Assembly: GCA_040776905.1 (NCBI GenBank)
Contig: JAXGZQ010000001.1
Coordinates: forward strand, 1,612,001-1,676,000
Direction: 5' to 3'
Length of the DNA stretch: 64,000 nucleotides
Source: SLHU01 sp009929975
GTDB lineage: Bacteria; Bacillota; Clostridia; Saccharofermentanales; UBA5734
Part shown: piece by piece, positions 35,058 through 43,409 of the stretch
How positions within the stretch are numbered: the stretch's first letter is position 1
Layout: each line of letters begins with the position of its first letter
Notes under the pieces: model-generated
What the model saw: only the letters and a program-made list of their open reading frames with translations
Told to the model about the DNA's origin: nothing
The model's database searches: none
Translations under genes and position numbers: made by a program

Positions 35058-36551
35058 TTGGTGTAACATAATTCTCGGTTAAGAAATAAAAGAAGAAACC
35101 CCCAAGTGGTAAAATGTTTGTCAGCAAACCAACATAACCACAGCAAAGGGGATTTCTTACATGGAGAGTATACAACAGATTGCGGAAGAGTTCATCCAGG
35201 AGGTTTTAGAAGTCGACATACTGGATGGGCTGACAAGAGGACTGGAGAAGCTGGGTGAGCTGGCGGATGCGTTTATCTGTCGAGCGACAGAGCACAAGCT
35301 GCAAGAAGCGGACGAGGCCATCTTCACATGCCGAAGCCTGCGCCGGGACTGGCGAGTGGAGCACAAAGATGTACCGAGAGAGCAGCTGACAGAACATGGC
35401 CAGATCCAGTTTGGTCGGCGCTATTACCGCAACAACAAGACCGGTGAACGGAAATACCTGCTGGATGAACTGGTAGGGATTGAGACGAGAGAACGAGTGG
35501 AGGCGGGATTGGTGGCCAAGCTAAGCACAGCAGCGGCAAGCCACTCGTATGCCAAGAGCAGTGAGATCTGCTGTGCCAACCAGGTGACGAGACAAACGGT
35601 GATGCGCAAGACACGGCAGGTCAAGGTCTGCGAACAAGAAAGATCAGAGTTACGCGAGGATGTCGACGTGATTCACATTCAGGCCGACGAGGACCATGTT
35701 GCGATGCAGGATGGTCGACGGGATACGATTGTCAAACTGATTGCTATTCACGAACCGGCACAGAAGGTCAGCAGCAAACGCTGGCAGTTGCCGAAGCGCC
35801 ACCTGCTGACGAGCTATAAGGAAAACACTGAGGATCTGTGGTTGCGTGTTGCAGATGAAATTGCCCGGCGCTACGGGGATCGGGACGACCTGACGATCTA
35901 TATTCATGGCGATGGCGCGAAATGGATCCGCAGTGGAATCCAGTGGCTCAAGAACAGTCATTTCGTACTGGACAAGTTCCATGTCTCCCAAAAGCTGAAC
36001 CGAGTCGTGGGCAGCGAGGAAAGATTCCGGCAGTATATCTGGGAGAATCTGGCGAAAGACAAGCTGCAAGCGATAGAGCATCTGACTGAAGCTTTGGTCA
36101 ACAGCGAAGTGTGTGCAAAGAAGACCGGCGATGAGTTCATGAGATATATCCGCAACAACCGGGATGGCATCCGGATCTGGTATGACGAACAGCACCCGAT
36201 CGGCGGCAGTTGTGCTGAAGGACTGGTCAGCCACGTCCTGAGCAGCCGGTTAAGCAGCAGGCCCTGCGGTTGGCTGGACGAAGGCCTGGAGACGATTAGC
36301 CGGCTGAGGGTACATGTGCTCAATGGCGGCAAGATTACAGCGGATAATGTCCGGAAACCAGGCAAGCCTGTTATTCGGGCAACTAGAACATTGAAGAAGG
36401 CAATGAGACCGGGGATCTACCACCGCTCATCCGCCATGCATTCAGACCGCCGCCACAGTCCTGAGTACAGGCTCTTTAAAGCAATAACCGAAGGTGGACA
36501 CGCTATTTGACTTATTGGGGGTTCTTAAACCGAGAATAACTTGACACTGTC
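35058..36551. mobile_element. ISLre2-family insertion sequence, complete
   Basis: The 1494-bp element has imperfect terminal inverted repeats. Reading inward, both ends start G, then share GTGT at position 5, and ATTCTCGGTT at position 15 followed by AAGAA with a one-base shift (left ATTCTCGGTTAAGAA, right ATTCTCGGTTTAAGAA). It is flanked by an 8-bp direct repeat, close to the 8-9 bp reported for this family. It carries one intact transposase gene. The insertion lies between the YqjM-like gene's -10 and the promoter of the isomerase gene. Boundaries are by eye and could move by one base. Confidence 0.85.
35161..36510 (+). CDS. ISLre2-family (UPF0236) transposase
   Basis: The 449-residue protein has the UPF0236 pattern: helical N-terminus, QFGRRYYRNNKTGERKYLLDE, a putative helix-turn-helix around NQVTRQTVMRKTRQVK, the acidic catalytic region VIHIQADEDHVAMQ, IHGDGAKWIRSGIQWL with FHVSQKLN, and a C-terminal NGGKITADNVRKPGKPV. 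The reading frame is complete from ATG to TGA, so the element may be active. Codon use differs from the neighbours (more AGA, AAG and CGA), which fits a mobile origin. Confidence 0.9.
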   Translation: MESIQQIAEEFIQEVLEVDILDGLTRGLEKLGELADAFICRATEHKLQEADEAIFTCRSLRRDWRVEHKDVPREQLTEHGQIQFGRRYYRNNKTGERKYLLDELVGIETRERVEAGLVAKLSTAAASHSYAKSSEICCANQVTRQTVMRKTRQVKVCEQERSELREDVDVIHIQADEDHVAMQDGRRDTIVKLIAIHEPAQKVSSKRWQLPKRHLLTSYKENTEDLWLRVADEIARRYGDRDDLTIYIHGDGAKWIRSGIQWLKNSHFVLDKFHVSQKLNRVVGSEERFRQYIWENLAKDKLQAIEHLTEALVNSEVCAKKTGDEFMRYIRNNRDGIRIWYDEQHPIGGSCAEGLVSHVLSSRLSSRPCGWLDEGLETISRLRVHVLNGGKITADNVRKPGKPVIRATRTLKKAMRPGIYHRSSAMHSDRRHSPEYRLFKAITEGGHAI

Positions 36552-36559
36552 GCATAGGA
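36552..36559. repeat. Right target-site duplication of the IS element
   Basis: Second copy of GCATAGGA, directly adjoining the right terminal repeat. Confidence 0.75.
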
Positions 36560-36566
36560 ACATGCA

Positions 36567-36595
36567 TTGACTTATCGGATCGTGATTTCTAGAAT
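36567..36595 (+). promoter_or_regulatory. Promoter of the sugar isomerase gene
   Basis: TTGACT (36567-36572), a 17-base spacer and TAGAAT (36590-36595) form a near-consensus sigma-70 type promoter 35 bases before the ATG. It lies wholly outside the insertion sequence and is intact. Confidence 0.65.
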
Positions 36596-36629
36596 GGTCA
36601 ATAACAGATGTAAGAAGGAGGGCTGATTG

Positions 36630-37463
36630 ATGTTGTTTGGCGGACAGATTCTCAAACCCTGGCAGACACCGCGGGAATGGCTGGAACGTGTTCAGGAAAT
36701 GGCGTATACGGCGGTCTATTTTCCGGTGGACCATACAGCGCCTGATGAGGTCATCGACCAGTTTCACGCGCTCTGCGGACAGGAAGGCCTGGTCATCGCT
36801 GAGGTGGGGGCCTGGAGCAATCCGCTGAGCTCTGATCCGGCCATCGCGAAGGCTTCACTGACGACCTGTATCCAACAGCTGAAGCTGGCGGACAGAGTGG
36901 GTGCCGCCTGCTGTGTCAACATATCGGGATCTCTTTCAAACCGCTGGGACGGGCCTCACCCCGATCAGTTGAGCCAGGCAGTCTTTGACCGCGTTGTTGT
37001 GGTGGTTCAGCACATCATCGATACCGCTGCGCCCCAAAACACAGACTTTACCCTTGAACTGATGCCCTGGATGCTGCCGGACAGCCCAGAGTCATATCTG
37101 GAACTGATTCAGGCGATCGACCGTCCACGTTTCGCGGTTCATCTTGATCCGGCCAATATCATGTGCAGTCCCCGCGCCTGTCTCGATACCGCCGCCGTGC
37201 TCAATCGCTGCTTTGATCTGCTCGGGCCATATATCCGCAGCTGCCATGCCAAGGATATCCGGCTGGAATCACAGCTGACGACTCATATCAATGAGGTGAT
37301 TCCAGGGCAGGGAAGCCTGGACTACCGTGTTTTCCTGCAGCGGCTCAACCAGCTGGGGCGGCCGGTGCCGCTGATGATGGAACATCTGTCAAGTCATGAT
37401 GATGTTGCCGCCGCCGCACGGTATATCCGCGGTGTTGCCGCCACGCTTGAACTTGTGCTGTAG
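36630..37463 (+). CDS. Sugar phosphate isomerase/epimerase (xylose isomerase-like barrel)
   Basis: The 277-residue protein has the AP endonuclease 2/xylose-isomerase-like TIM barrel: Glu in FTLELMPW, His/Asp in FAVHLDPANIM, SCHAKDIR, and Glu in LMMEHLSS as metal ligands. It probably epimerises or isomerises a keto sugar. GGAGG precedes the ATG at 36630 (the TTG one codon earlier is less likely). It has its own strong promoter and seems to be a single-gene unit. Confidence 0.83.
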   Translation: MLFGGQILKPWQTPREWLERVQEMAYTAVYFPVDHTAPDEVIDQFHALCGQEGLVIAEVGAWSNPLSSDPAIAKASLTTCIQQLKLADRVGAACCVNISGSLSNRWDGPHPDQLSQAVFDRVVVVVQHIIDTAAPQNTDFTLELMPWMLPDSPESYLELIQAIDRPRFAVHLDPANIMCSPRACLDTAAVLNRCFDLLGPYIRSCHAKDIRLESQLTTHINEVIPGQGSLDYRVFLQRLNQLGRPVPLMMEHLSSHDDVAAAARYIRGVAATLELVL

Positions 37464-37493
37464 ACGACTGTTCTGTTTTAGGTCCGGTCATGT

Positions 37494-37499
37494 TATAAT
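37494..37499 (+). promoter_or_regulatory. Extended -10 of the baeRF-like gene
   Basis: Perfect TATAAT preceded by TGT, 74 bases before the GTG start. The -35 (TTCTGT, 17 bases upstream) is poor, so the extended -10 probably matters. Confidence 0.5.
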
Positions 37500-37572
37500 T
37501 TTTACATATCCAGTCAAGCGTTCTGCTGATCCAATCCGTAACGAATGAATCCAGGCAGAGGAGCTGATTTAC

Positions 37573-38721
37573 GTGTCACAGAGAACATTTCAGGAAAGAA
37601 TTAACGGACTGATCACCATTGAGGCAGCACCATGTCTGTCTTTTTTTGTATCAGTTCAAAGAAGCGGCCCCGATACCCGTCAGGGCAGCGTGCTGCTGCG
37701 CCAGCTCATCCGGAGCGTCCAGGACAGGCTGGCAGAGGACGGATTTCGTCAAACTGAAATTGACAGCCTGCTGGAACCGGTCAAGGCTCTGGTGGAGGAT
37801 GCTATTTTCTGGGAACACCAGAATGAGGGCCTGGCGCTTTTCCGAACTCAGGATGACTGGCAGGTCTGGCAGCTGCCACTGGCCGTTCAGACTGAGTTTG
37901 CCGTGCAGAACCGGATGCTGATCCGGCCGCTGCTGCCGCTTTTGGTTGAAGATGGCCTCTTTGATCTGCTGGCCCTGGGCCGCAGGGAAACCCGCCTGTT
38001 CCGCTGCCAGCGGACGGTGGTGGAAGCGCTCGATGTGTCAGGCTTGCCCGAGTCGCTTCGTGAGATCTATGACCAGTATGAATCGGAAAAAGATTTGCAG
38101 CGCTATGGCGGATCAGGCACTGGATCAGTTTATCATGGCGGGTCGGCAGAGATGAAAGAGCAGGATAAATTGCGTCTGCAGGAGTATTTCCGACGCATTG
38201 ATGACGCGGTTGCGGCTGTTCTGACTGACCAGCGTATTCCGCTCGTTCTGGCCTGCGTGGATTACCTGGCTCCGATTTTCCATCAGGTGACCAGCTTGCG
38301 CCAGCTGATGCCCGATCATCTGTCCGGTTCACCAGATCTGTCACGTCCTCAGAAACTGGCCGAAGCAGCGTGGCCGCTGGTCCGGAACCATTTCGCGAGA
38401 CCTAAGGATAAGGCATGGGCATCCTGTCAGAATCTGACGGGATCTGCCAGAGTCCTGTCCGATATCCGCCTCATTCTGGCTGCCGTCAGCCATGGCCGGG
38501 TTGAGACGCTGTTTTTACGTGAAGGGCGGCAGCTGACAGGGCAATATGATGAAGCCACTGGTGTGCTGAAACGCTCCGGAGATGAATCCCGGCAATCATC
38601 GGATATCGATCTTTTCGATCTGGCAGCGCGTAAAACACTGCAGAACGGCGGCCAGGTGTATATCATGGATGATGAGACAATGGCGGAATCAGGTGATTGC
38701 CTGGCTCTGCTTCGCTACTAG
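37573..38721 (+). CDS. Bacterial archaeo-eukaryotic release-factor-like protein (baeRF, family 3 type)
   Basis: The 382-residue protein has the eRF1-like pattern of the baeRF proteins: an N-terminal domain (PCLSFFVSVQ, EGLALFRTQDDW), a middle domain with DLLALGRRETRLFRCQ, and a C-terminal eL30-like domain (RIPLVLACVDYLAPIF, SHGRVETLFLREG, ILAAV). These proteins are predicted to bind the ribosomal A-site region and may act in rescue or hibernation, but none of this family is well characterised. The GTG start has AGGAG at about 9 bases. The AIM24-like gene follows after 10 bases. Confidence 0.75.
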   Translation: MSQRTFQERINGLITIEAAPCLSFFVSVQRSGPDTRQGSVLLRQLIRSVQDRLAEDGFRQTEIDSLLEPVKALVEDAIFWEHQNEGLALFRTQDDWQVWQLPLAVQTEFAVQNRMLIRPLLPLLVEDGLFDLLALGRRETRLFRCQRTVVEALDVSGLPESLREIYDQYESEKDLQRYGGSGTGSVYHGGSAEMKEQDKLRLQEYFRRIDDAVAAVLTDQRIPLVLACVDYLAPIFHQVTSLRQLMPDHLSGSPDLSRPQKLAEAAWPLVRNHFARPKDKAWASCQNLTGSARVLSDIRLILAAVSHGRVETLFLREGRQLTGQYDEATGVLKRSGDESRQSSDIDLFDLAARKTLQNGGQVYIMDDETMAESGDCLALLRY

Positions 38722-38731
38722 GAGGACCGTG

Positions 38732-39523
38732 ATGTTTTGTGCGAATTGCGGATCGGAAAACCGGGATGATGCCCGCTTCTGCCTTTCATGCGGCAGTGAG
38801 TTGAATGCTGCCGCGATCCCGGCCGGACCGGATCACGCGCTTCGCTATACCATTTTCGGCCAGACTCTGCCGGCGGTCTCAATCAAGCTTAATTCCGGCG
38901 AAAGCATCTATACTCAATCGGGTGGACTGGCCTGGAAAGACACAGGCATCAGCATGGAAACGAATATGAAAGGCGGCTTCATGCAAGGCCTTGGCCGCAT
39001 GTTTTCCGGTGAGTCGCTGTTCATGGCAACGTATACCTCAAACCGGCCCGATCAGGAAATTGTCATCGCCAGCACGTTTCCCGGCAGCATCGCGGTTGTT
39101 GAAGTCGGCCGCCAGCCGCTGATCGCCCAGAAATCGGCCTTTCTCTGTGCGCAGCCGGGCGTCCGGTTGAGCGCTTATATCACCAAAGGGTTGAAGGCCG
39201 GGCTGTTCGGTGGTGAAGGATTTGTCCTGCAGCGTGTTAGCGGGCAGGGCCTTGTCTTTCTGGAAATTGACGGCAGTCTGGTTGAACGTGAGCTTGCGGC
39301 CGGAGAAACCATTCAGGTGGATACCGGCAAGGTCGCGGCTTTTGAGGAACGCGTCCAGTATCAGGCGGAAATGGTCCGCGGGTTCAGGAATATTCTTTTC
39401 GGCGGCGAGGGGCTGTTTCTGACAACCCTGACCGGTCCGGGCAGGATCTGGCTGCAGACCATGGAAATCGCTTCCTTTGCCCGCCAGTTGATCCCTTTCC
39501 TGCCCCGGTCCGGATCGGACTGA
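38732..39523 (+). CDS. AIM24/TIGR00266-family protein with N-terminal zinc ribbon
   Basis: The 263-residue protein starts with a double zinc ribbon (FCANCGSENRDDARFCLSCG). An AIM24-type beta-helical domain follows (KLNSGESIYTQSGGLAW, KGGFMQGLGRMFSGESLF, FLEIDGSLVERELAAGETI), 220 residues long. The function of the family in bacteria is unknown. The ATG at 38732 has GGAGG at good spacing, which excludes the longer open frame. It shares a transcript with the baeRF-like gene. Confidence 0.87.
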   Translation: MFCANCGSENRDDARFCLSCGSELNAAAIPAGPDHALRYTIFGQTLPAVSIKLNSGESIYTQSGGLAWKDTGISMETNMKGGFMQGLGRMFSGESLFMATYTSNRPDQEIVIASTFPGSIAVVEVGRQPLIAQKSAFLCAQPGVRLSAYITKGLKAGLFGGEGFVLQRVSGQGLVFLEIDGSLVERELAAGETIQVDTGKVAAFEERVQYQAEMVRGFRNILFGGEGLFLTTLTGPGRIWLQTMEIASFARQLIPFLPRSGSD

Positions 39524-39608
39524 TCCAACAGGCATCAGGCAGACAGGATCTGCTTTGCAATAATGATCGTCCTGCCGGCACAAGCCGGTAGACATGATGG
39601 AGGTTACT

Positions 39609-41267
39609 ATGATTTATACGTTGCTGATTGGCGGCGCGGCCGGTCAGGGCATCGATACGACATCGGCCCTGCTGGAATGGCAGCTGAAGAAAGCCGGCTA
39701 TGCCGTGCTGACCAGCCGTGACTTCATGTCGCGGATCCGGGGCGGCCACAATTTCATCCTGCTGCGCTTCGGAGATGAAGTCATTGAGAGTGCGGATATG
39801 GCTCTCGATGGCCTGATTGTCCTCAATGAGGAGTCGCTGCGGCTTCATCGTGATTCGCTCAAGCCGGATGGCTTCATTCTCTGCGATACCGATATTGAAA
39901 GTGACGACCCACGTACAATTCAGCTGCCGATGGCCGATATGGCCAAAGAACTCGGCAATCCGCGAGTCGCCGGCAGTATTGCCAATGGTGTGATTCTCAA
40001 GCTGTTCGGACTTGACCTTGACTACAGCGAGGTTGTTTTGAGACAGCAGGTGAAAGACCAGTACATTGAAATTAACCAGACCGCCATGCGTGAAGGCTAT
40101 GACGCGGTTGAACAGCGCTATGATCGCCTGAACGCTGACTTTGCGGGGCATATGCTGGTCAGCGGCAACCAGGCGGTTGCCCTGGGCGCTCTGGCGGCCG
40201 GACTGCGTTTTTATTCGGCGTATCCGATGTCTCCATCCACCGGTATCATGGAATATCTGGCCGGCCAGTCGAAAAACTGTGATCTGGTGGTTGAACAGGC
40301 TGAAGATGAGATCGCTGCGATCAATATGGCCCTGGGGGCTTCATTCGCCGGGGTTCCCGCGATGACCGGAACATCGGGCGGTGGGTTCGCCCTGATGGTT
40401 GAAGCGCTTGGCCTCGCCGGTATCGCCGAGCTTCCGATTGTGATCGCCGATGTCCAGCGTCCCGGTCCGGCAACCGGACTTCCGACCCGGACAGAACAAA
40501 GCGATCTGAAGTTTGTTATTTCTGCCGCCCAGGGTGAGTTTCCCCGTATGGTCATCGCGCTGCGTGATCAGGCGGATGCCTATGAGCAGACCATACGCGC
40601 GTTCAAGATCGCCGAGCGTTATCAGATTCCAGTTATTCTGCTCAGTGACCAGTATCTTGGCGACGGTACAAAATCAGTCCCTCCTTTTGTCATTCCTGAC
40701 GATGAGCCGGTGAAGACGACTGAGGTGGAAACGCCTTATCTGCGTTACCGCTTGACCGAAGACGGCGTGTCGCCGCGGCTGCATCCCGGTCAGACCGGGC
40801 ATCTGGTGACCTCAGACAGCGATGAGCATGATGAGCAGGGCATGATCACAGAATCTGCCGACATGCGTAATCTGATGATGGAAAAAAGGATGGGCAAGCT
40901 GGATCATTTGCGTACCGAACTGCAGGAACCGGAATTTACCGGCGACGATGCCTGTGACGTTCTGCTGCTGGCCTGGGGGTCGACCGCGGGACCGGTCCGC
41001 CGAGCGGTCAGCGAGTTGAATCAGGCGGATGGCTCCCGCTACGGAGCTTTGCTGTTCGGTGATGTTTTCCCGCTGCCGGTGCAGGAACTGATGAAGCGGG
41101 CTCCCCGTGCGAAAACTGTGATCAACGTCGAACAGAATTACACCGGACAGCTGGCCGGACTGGTTCGTGAAAGCTGCGGCATTGCCTGTGACCGGTCTGT
41201 ACTCAAATACGATGGACGGCAGATCACAGCGGCTGAACTGATCCAAAAGCTGAGCGAGGAGGCATAA
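39609..41267 (+). CDS. korA: 2-oxoacid:acceptor oxidoreductase, alpha subunit (gamma-alpha fusion)
   Basis: The 552-residue protein begins with the gamma-type domain (GGAAGQGIDTTSALLEW, FMSRIRGGHNF) to about residue 180. The alpha domain that contributes to the thiamine diphosphate site follows (GNQAVALGALAAGLRFYSAYPMSPST, VEQAEDEIAAINMALGASFAG, GTSGGGFALM). It oxidises a 2-oxoacid with coenzyme A and reduces ferredoxin. Whether the acid is 2-oxoglutarate or a branched-chain acid cannot be decided. The ATG at 39609 follows GGAGG. The beta subunit gene follows after one base. Confidence 0.9.
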   Translation: MIYTLLIGGAAGQGIDTTSALLEWQLKKAGYAVLTSRDFMSRIRGGHNFILLRFGDEVIESADMALDGLIVLNEESLRLHRDSLKPDGFILCDTDIESDDPRTIQLPMADMAKELGNPRVAGSIANGVILKLFGLDLDYSEVVLRQQVKDQYIEINQTAMREGYDAVEQRYDRLNADFAGHMLVSGNQAVALGALAAGLRFYSAYPMSPSTGIMEYLAGQSKNCDLVVEQAEDEIAAINMALGASFAGVPAMTGTSGGGFALMVEALGLAGIAELPIVIADVQRPGPATGLPTRTEQSDLKFVISAAQGEFPRMVIALRDQADAYEQTIRAFKIAERYQIPVILLSDQYLGDGTKSVPPFVIPDDEPVKTTEVETPYLRYRLTEDGVSPRLHPGQTGHLVTSDSDEHDEQGMITESADMRNLMMEKRMGKLDHLRTELQEPEFTGDDACDVLLLAWGSTAGPVRRAVSELNQADGSRYGALLFGDVFPLPVQELMKRAPRAKTVINVEQNYTGQLAGLVRESCGIACDRSVLKYDGRQITAAELIQKLSEEA

Positions 41268-41268
41268 T

Positions 41269-42120
41269 ATGAGCGAACAGACATTTTGTACCCGTGAAAC
41301 CGCCTGGTGTCCGGGTTGTGGTAATTTTTCAATCCTGGACAGCCTGAAAACGGCACTGACGGAACTTGAACTCCAGCCACATCAGGTTCTGATGGTGGCC
41401 GGCATCGGGCAGGCGGCTAAGACGCCACAGTATATTTCGGCCAACTCGTTCTGCGGCCTGCACGGCCGGTCGCTGCCACCGGCGGCTGCCGCGAAAATCG
41501 CCAATGAAGCGCTGACCGTTGTCATCGATACAGGTGATGGCGATTCCTATGGTGAAGGCGGCAACCATTTCCTGCATAATATCCGGCGCAATGTTGATAT
41601 TACGCATTTTGTCCATGACAACCAGATCTATGGCCTGACCAAAGGACAGGCATCACCGACGAGCGCCACCGGACATGTGACCGGCGTCCAGGCTGATGGT
41701 AATTTCAACCAGGCCATGAATCCCGTACTCGTCGCGCTGGCTGCCGGCGCGACATTTGTTGCCCGTGCCTTTACCGGCGACCGCAAACAGCTGGTTGAGA
41801 TCATGAAAGCCGCGATCAGTCACAAGGGCTATGCGCTGGTTGACATCCTGCAGCCTTGTGTCAGTTTCAATAAGATCAATACATTCAGCTGGTACAAGGA
41901 ACGGGTCCGGTCGGTTGAAGGGCAGCATGACCGGCAGGATCTGATGGCCGCGATGCAGCTGGCCATGCAGTTTGATGATGTCATTCCAACGGGTATTTTA
42001 TATCAGAAGGAGCAGCCGACTTACCATGACCGGCATCCTGTTCTCCATGACCGGGGTCCGCTGATCGACCGGCCGCTGCAGCGTAAAGCGCTTCAGGCGG
42101 CGTTTGACCAGTTGATCTGA
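41269..42120 (+). CDS. korB: 2-oxoacid:acceptor oxidoreductase, beta subunit
   Basis: The 283-residue protein has the thiamine diphosphate motif GDGDSYGEGGNHFLHNIRRN and cluster-type cysteines WCPGCGN near the N-terminus and QPC near residue 200, as in KorB-type subunits that hold one 4Fe-4S cluster. It pairs with the alpha subunit encoded one base upstream and passes electrons to ferredoxin. A strong terminator follows the gene. Confidence 0.92.
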   Translation: MSEQTFCTRETAWCPGCGNFSILDSLKTALTELELQPHQVLMVAGIGQAAKTPQYISANSFCGLHGRSLPPAAAAKIANEALTVVIDTGDGDSYGEGGNHFLHNIRRNVDITHFVHDNQIYGLTKGQASPTSATGHVTGVQADGNFNQAMNPVLVALAAGATFVARAFTGDRKQLVEIMKAAISHKGYALVDILQPCVSFNKINTFSWYKERVRSVEGQHDRQDLMAAMQLAMQFDDVIPTGILYQKEQPTYHDRHPVLHDRGPLIDRPLQRKALQAAFDQLI

Positions 42121-42141
42121 TCCCGACGTATCGAACGCGGC

Positions 42142-42173
42142 AACGCGGCCGGCTGCACAGCTCCGGCCGCGTT
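42142..42173 (+). terminator. Terminator after the oxidoreductase beta gene
   Basis: Perfect 11-bp stem AACGCGGCCGG with its complement (42163-42173) around a 10-base loop, followed by GTTTTTT. Confidence 0.88.
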
Positions 42174-42185
42174 GTTTTTTCAGAT

Positions 42186-43274
42186 TCAGACACCCAGCTG
42201 GCTGACCGCTGTCAGGATGGTCGGAAAGAGAATGATCACGCTCATCAGCCGTACCGTCTGCAAGACAACGACTTTGGCCGGGTCAGCATTGAGGTCCTCG
42301 GCCAGCAGCGACATTTCCTGGAGACCACCGGGTGCGCTGGCAATGAGACAGGTAATCGGGTCAAGCCGCGTCAGGCGATACATGGAGAAAGCGGTTATCG
42401 CGGTAAAAATGAACACCGCCGCCACCATGATGACCATGGGGATCAACAATTGGGACAGGATGGCAAGGCTGTCTCGATTGACAGTCTGGCCGACAAAGGC
42501 TCCGGCCGCGCACTGGACGGCGAAGCGCAGCAGACGCGGTGATGTCGCTTTCCCGGTTCTGATATTGAACAGGGAGACCGCCAGCATTGATCCGATCATC
42601 GCGCCGGCATTGATTTTCATCATCCAGAGCAGCAGTCCGCCGCCGGTTGCCACGATTATTGTAAGTACCAGATTCCTCCAATGAAAGGTGGTCGCCTGAT
42701 CCTGCACGGCCGGCGTTTTGTCAGCCGGTGCCGCCAGGTTTTGCAGATTGGCCTGACCGGTTCGGATCGGCTGCCGGCGACGCCGGGTCAGCCGGAGAAA
42801 AATCGCGGGCAGTGTCGCGAAGATGACCAGCAGCCGAAGTAGCTGCAGACTGGAGACCTGAATCATGCTGGCTCCCAGTTCGTCAGCGATCAGAGCCATG
42901 TCGGTCATGCCGCCGGGTGCGGTGGCGAATAGGGATGTGGCCAGGTCAAGACCGCCGATACGATGCATCGCGAAACCGAAGATGAGATTGAGAATCACCA
43001 TGCAGACGATCAGAACCAAGCTTGGCCTGACGATGGTCTTCAGGGTCTGAAGATCTTTTTTCTCAATGCGCGACCCGAGCAGGACACCGGAAAAAATCTG
43101 CAGAACTGTGCGTGAGTCACGGGGAAGATAGGCGTGGTCACTGATGAGATTGAAGACGATGACAAACAGCATGGCACCCAGCATCGCGCCGGCCGGCAGC
43201 TTCAGGCGATAACTGATTAAACCTCCGATCAAACCGATCAGCAGTGTGAGAAGAATCCATCCAACGGTGTCCAT
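42186..43274 (-). CDS. AbrB-family membrane protein (duplicated AbrB domain)
   Basis: The 362-residue protein has about ten transmembrane helices in two homologous halves. Each half holds the same signature, ATAPGGMTDMALIADELGAS in the first and ASAPGGLQEMSLLAEDLNAD in the second, each followed by a Leu-rich helix. The family includes E. coli AbrB and is a putative transporter or ammonia-linked regulator, not the DNA-binding AbrB. The ATG at 43272-43274 with AAGGA before it is preferred to longer open frame. It ends just after the oxidoreductase terminator. Confidence 0.85.
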   Translation of the reverse strand: MDTVGWILLTLLIGLIGGLISYRLKLPAGAMLGAMLFVIVFNLISDHAYLPRDSRTVLQIFSGVLLGSRIEKKDLQTLKTIVRPSLVLIVCMVILNLIFGFAMHRIGGLDLATSLFATAPGGMTDMALIADELGASMIQVSSLQLLRLLVIFATLPAIFLRLTRRRRQPIRTGQANLQNLAAPADKTPAVQDQATTFHWRNLVLTIIVATGGGLLLWMMKINAGAMIGSMLAVSLFNIRTGKATSPRLLRFAVQCAAGAFVGQTVNRDSLAILSQLLIPMVIMVAAVFIFTAITAFSMYRLTRLDPITCLIASAPGGLQEMSLLAEDLNADPAKVVVLQTVRLMSVIILFPTILTAVSQLGV

Positions 43275-43409
43275 ATCATCGTCCTTACTTGAATAATTTC
43301 CATAACAGTATCGCATGACTGAGACACAATTGCACGGCACATCTGCGGGATTGGCTGGAAAAAAAGAGGCCGAAACGGTAAAGTAGAGGACAGGGAGGGT
43401 TTGCAGCTG

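Noticed and set aside
35161..36510. Disrupted or frameshifted transposase
   Set aside because: The frame is open from ATG to TGA with the expected length and both element ends present.
39568..39594. CCGGC/GCCGG hairpin between the AIM24 and 2-oxoacid oxidoreductase genes as a terminator
   Set aside because: Only five base pairs and no T-tract; transcription may read through.
42186..43274. AbrB transition-state regulator
   Set aside because: The gene encodes a polytopic membrane protein with the duplicated APGG motif, unrelated to the DNA-binding AbrB.
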